DNA of 64,000 bases, taken from assembly GCF_900129235.1 (NCBI RefSeq), contig NZ_FQUV01000003.1:248001-312000 (forward strand), read 5' to 3'. A program made the translations under genes and the position numbers. Under the pieces are notes generated by a model, which did no database searches, was not told where the DNA came from, and saw only the letters and a program-made list of their open reading frames with translations. This DNA is from Litoreibacter ascidiaceicola (GTDB lineage Bacteria; Pseudomonadota; Alphaproteobacteria; Rhodobacterales; Rhodobacteraceae). Positions 61,771 to 64,000 of this stretch are shown piece by piece; the stretch's first letter is position 1; each line of letters opens with the position of its first letter.

Positions 61771-63702
61771 ATGAGCCAATCAGCCGATTTGATGGAATTG
61801 ACCGAAGACGACATCCGCAAGCATTACGCGGCGGCGGTGGCGATGCTGGAAGGCGTGGATCACACGCCGCGCATCGCAAAGGCGAAAGAGGCCCCGCAGG
61901 CGGAGAAATCCGCCGGGCTGGGCACGCGCCGCCGGTTCCGGTCGACTACGCCGGGGCTGGTAACCCGCTCCACCGCGCGGCCTGAGGGCGTACGGCTGAT
62001 CGAGCGGGTGGAAGGCGTGGGCGAGGATGTATTGCCCTCCGCCGCGCAGGCCAGCGTGCTGCATGGCATCCGCCGCGCCTTGGCGATTGCCTTGGCGACG
62101 GGCGAAGCGTTTTCGGAAGCCACGGGTCTGGCGGAATTGAAGAAGGAAAACCTCGCAGGCCGCGTCGCGGAAGCCCGCCGCGCTGAGTTCGGCGAATTGT
62201 TGGCGGCGGAAGCGCTGGCGGTGTTGTTCACCTTCGCCAATGCCACGTCGTTCCTGCTGGCGTCGCAAGCCAGCGAGGCGTCGGTGGAAATCGGCGCGGT
62301 TGAGGAAATCCTGTCCGACAACGCACAACTGGCGCTACATGGCGCGCTGTGGGAGTTGGACCAAGACCTGACCTTGTTCGCCAGCGACGACGCCAAGCTG
62401 GTCGCGACCGTGCTGGCCTATGCCGAGCAGGTGATGGAAAAGGTCGCCCTGCGCGCCCAGAACGCGCCGCGCTTGCAGGCGTTTAACTCGGCCTCCTACC
62501 GCGTTGAAGCGGACAACCTCACGATCAACGGCTTCACGCCCGCCCATGCGGCCAAGGGCACCAAGCTGACGATGACCTTCAAAAAACCCAACGAGGTCGT
62601 CGGCAACCATATCGCCAAATACCAGTCGATGAAGCTGGCCAAGATGCTGATGGCCTACGACTTCGACCGTAAGCTGAACCCGTTTGCGGAGCTTGGCGGC
62701 TTCATCTTCACCTTCATGGGCGACGGTGCGCCGGGGACGGGGAAAACGACGCTGATCCAGATGATGGCGGGTCTGGTCTCGGGCTATTGCGAGACGGCGG
62801 GCTATCCGTTCCGCTACCAGAACCTGAGCACCGACAATATCGACAGCTATCAAGGCAAGTCCGGCCAGAACGCCAAGGCGTTCATCAACAACGTGATCGA
62901 CCCGAATGTGATCGGGTTCGGCACGATTGATGATATTGACCAGCTGGCGGGCAAACGCGGCGACCGGCAGTCGAGCGCGGGACAGTTGGAGATTACCGCC
63001 GTGCTGATGGAGAGTTTCGCGGGGGCAAACACCGTGGTGCGCGGGAATTGCACGTTTGGGATGTTCTCGAACTACCCCGAAAACGTGGATGACGCCTTGC
63101 GCCAACGGGCTGGGGCGCGGTTCCTTGTAGACGGGCCGATCTCGCGCGACGACTACATCGACATTCTGGCGCTGCTGATGGGCAAGAACCACGACATCCC
63201 CTTGGGCGACCACACGGTCTTCGCCGCGCAGGAAATCAAGAAGGCCGTCGCCGCGTCGTTCGAGGGGCACTCGAAACCGCATGAAGACGGGCTGCTCAGG
63301 GTCTATGAGAAGGTGTCCAAAGACATCGGCTCGCTCGATACGATTGCCAAGCTGGGGACGTATCTGAAAGGCATCCAGGAGGCTGACCACCGTTTCACCG
63401 GCCGCGCGATCAAGAACATCACCGACGCCGTGAAGGTGCGGGCGATGGACTTCGAATTGCCGGACGAATGGATGGAGGAGCCGGACCTGTTCCTGTTCAA
63501 ATCCTACGACGAAAAGAAGGGCATGATCGAGGAGCTGCGCCAGCCGATCACGGTCGACATGGTGATCCAGGAAATCAACCGCTACGCCGATAGCGAATTC
63601 CGCTATGCCGACAAGTCGGACGAGGTGGCGATTGCCAATATGGTGCGGGAATTCGGGCTGAATGAGGAAGCGAAGCGGCGGTATTTGGAGAAGAAGGGGT
63701 GA
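61771..63702 (+). CDS. AAA-family ATPase with long unique N-terminal half
   Basis: 643 residues with GGAG upstream. Residues 1-290 carry no recognised domain: basic, then Ala/Glu-rich and helical. From about 300 comes an AAA core: Walker A GDGAPGTGKTT (K325), Walker B GFGTIDDID (D387-D388, Asp where Glu is usual), a sensor-1-like NCTFGMFSNYPENVD, and the arginine-finger/sensor-2 region DDALRQRAGARFLVDG. The C-terminal lid has AIKNITDAV and a helical end. It probably remodels or assembles the other cassette proteins. No known system matches the combination. Confidence 0.8.
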   Translation: MSQSADLMELTEDDIRKHYAAAVAMLEGVDHTPRIAKAKEAPQAEKSAGLGTRRRFRSTTPGLVTRSTARPEGVRLIERVEGVGEDVLPSAAQASVLHGIRRALAIALATGEAFSEATGLAELKKENLAGRVAEARRAEFGELLAAEALAVLFTFANATSFLLASQASEASVEIGAVEEILSDNAQLALHGALWELDQDLTLFASDDAKLVATVLAYAEQVMEKVALRAQNAPRLQAFNSASYRVEADNLTINGFTPAHAAKGTKLTMTFKKPNEVVGNHIAKYQSMKLAKMLMAYDFDRKLNPFAELGGFIFTFMGDGAPGTGKTTLIQMMAGLVSGYCETAGYPFRYQNLSTDNIDSYQGKSGQNAKAFINNVIDPNVIGFGTIDDIDQLAGKRGDRQSSAGQLEITAVLMESFAGANTVVRGNCTFGMFSNYPENVDDALRQRAGARFLVDGPISRDDYIDILALLMGKNHDIPLGDHTVFAAQEIKKAVAASFEGHSKPHEDGLLRVYEKVSKDIGSLDTIAKLGTYLKGIQEADHRFTGRAIKNITDAVKVRAMDFELPDEWMEEPDLFLFKSYDEKKGMIEELRQPITVDMVIQEINRYADSEFRYADKSDEVAIANMVREFGLNEEAKRRYLEKKG

Positions 63703-64000
63703 GCAGTCGTGGACTTGTCATGCTCGGCTTCAGTCTGACAGGACTTTTTATCTTGACGTGCTCCTACCTTGCGGTGCAGCCGCTTTGTAGAACCGTCAAT
63801 GAAGAGACCATTTGTCAAACTAATTATGAAGCCTTCCTAAAGTCTCCGCCGAACGAAAAGGGAGATACCCTCGCGGGTCTCGCAGGGTCGTTGGCCTTCC
63901 TATGGATTATCGTGACTGTGCTGATGCAAGGACGTGAGCTTTCGTATCAGCGAGAAGAACTAGAGCGGATGCGCGAGACGCAGGAGGAGCAAACGAAATT
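63699..64000 (+). CDS. membrane protein with coiled-coil tail, 3'-truncated by window end
   Basis: Starts at GTG 63699, overlapping the AAA stop (GTGA); an ATG at 63720 is possible. Open to the last base. Two helices (GLVMLGFSLTGLFILTCSYLA and TLAGLAGSLAFLWIIVTVLM) enclose a Cys-containing loop (PLCRTVNEETICQ). A charged coiled coil begins with YQREELERMRETQEEQ. This two-helix plus coiled-coil start resembles the front part of putative phage abortive-infection membrane proteins, but the rest is missing. Confidence 0.7.
   Translation, partial: MSSRGLVMLGFSLTGLFILTCSYLAVQPLCRTVNEETICQTNYEAFLKSPPNEKGDTLAGLAGSLAFLWIIVTVLMQGRELSYQREELERMRETQEEQTK

Noticed and set aside
62335-63390. 351-codon frame opposite the AAA gene
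   Set aside because: The AAA motifs on the plus strand are decisive.

Overview
The window looks like a chromosomal segment of a marine-type alphaproteobacterium of the Rhodobacterales (Roseobacter group). The reasons are the complete nos gene order of this lineage, a MipZ-type division ATPase, a split b/b' F0 ATP synthase operon, a MalK-type amino-sugar operon, and ribosomal protein, Ffh and TrmD sequences of alphaproteobacterial character. Most of the DNA is GC-rich and densely packed with ATGA-type overlaps. The 11.1-13.3 kb stretch is visibly more AT-rich. I see no CRISPR array, insertion sequence or prophage.

Layout. 1-3.5 kb: the end of a flavoprotein disulfide reductase, an orphan sensor kinase and two related small membrane proteins. 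3.7 kb: tRNA-Arg(ACG). 3.8-14.8 kb: a complete but unorthodox type I secretion locus. It has an HlyD-type adaptor, an ABC exporter with a Gly-rich N-terminal extension, two large acidic/low-complexity candidate substrates without RTX repeats, a LuxR-type regulator with a HEPN-like partner, and a NodT-type outer-membrane lipoprotein. 15.1-18.1 kb: a three-domain kinase/M23 peptidase/class III aminotransferase fusion. 18.2-28.2 kb: a divergent amino-sugar regulon. nagA, a SIS deaminase, a GntR regulator and a BadF kinase face murQ, a sugar ABC transporter and a Gfo/Idh dehydrogenase, and four copies of a heptamer lie in the shared promoter. 28.4-30.3 kb: a DUF481 porin-like protein and a LysR regulator. 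30.5-39.6 kb: the nitrous oxide reductase cluster nosCRZDFYLX with an FNR/NnrR-type site in front. 39.8-41.0 kb: a small protein and mipZ.

41.4-49.3 kb: a translation/housekeeping block (rpmE, rplS, trmD, rimM, rpsP, ffh) with bluB, an EVE-domain gene, a 48-residue membrane protein, chorismate mutase and two acetyltransferases interleaved. A CurA-like oxidoreductase is inserted on the opposite strand. 49.5-52.8 kb: two tandem membrane proteins, LysR, a DMT exporter and ArsR. 53.1-55.6 kb: atpI-B-E-F'-F. 55.7-59.0 kb: a vWA protein with its ECF sigma factor, and an alpha/beta hydrolase. 59.2-64.0 kb: a tightly coupled five-gene cassette (coiled-coil protein, small membrane protein, protein of unknown fold, AAA ATPase, membrane protein running off the window) that I cannot assign to a known system.

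The two best candidates for something undescribed are the secretion locus at 3.8-14.8 kb and the AAA cassette at 59.2-64.0 kb.
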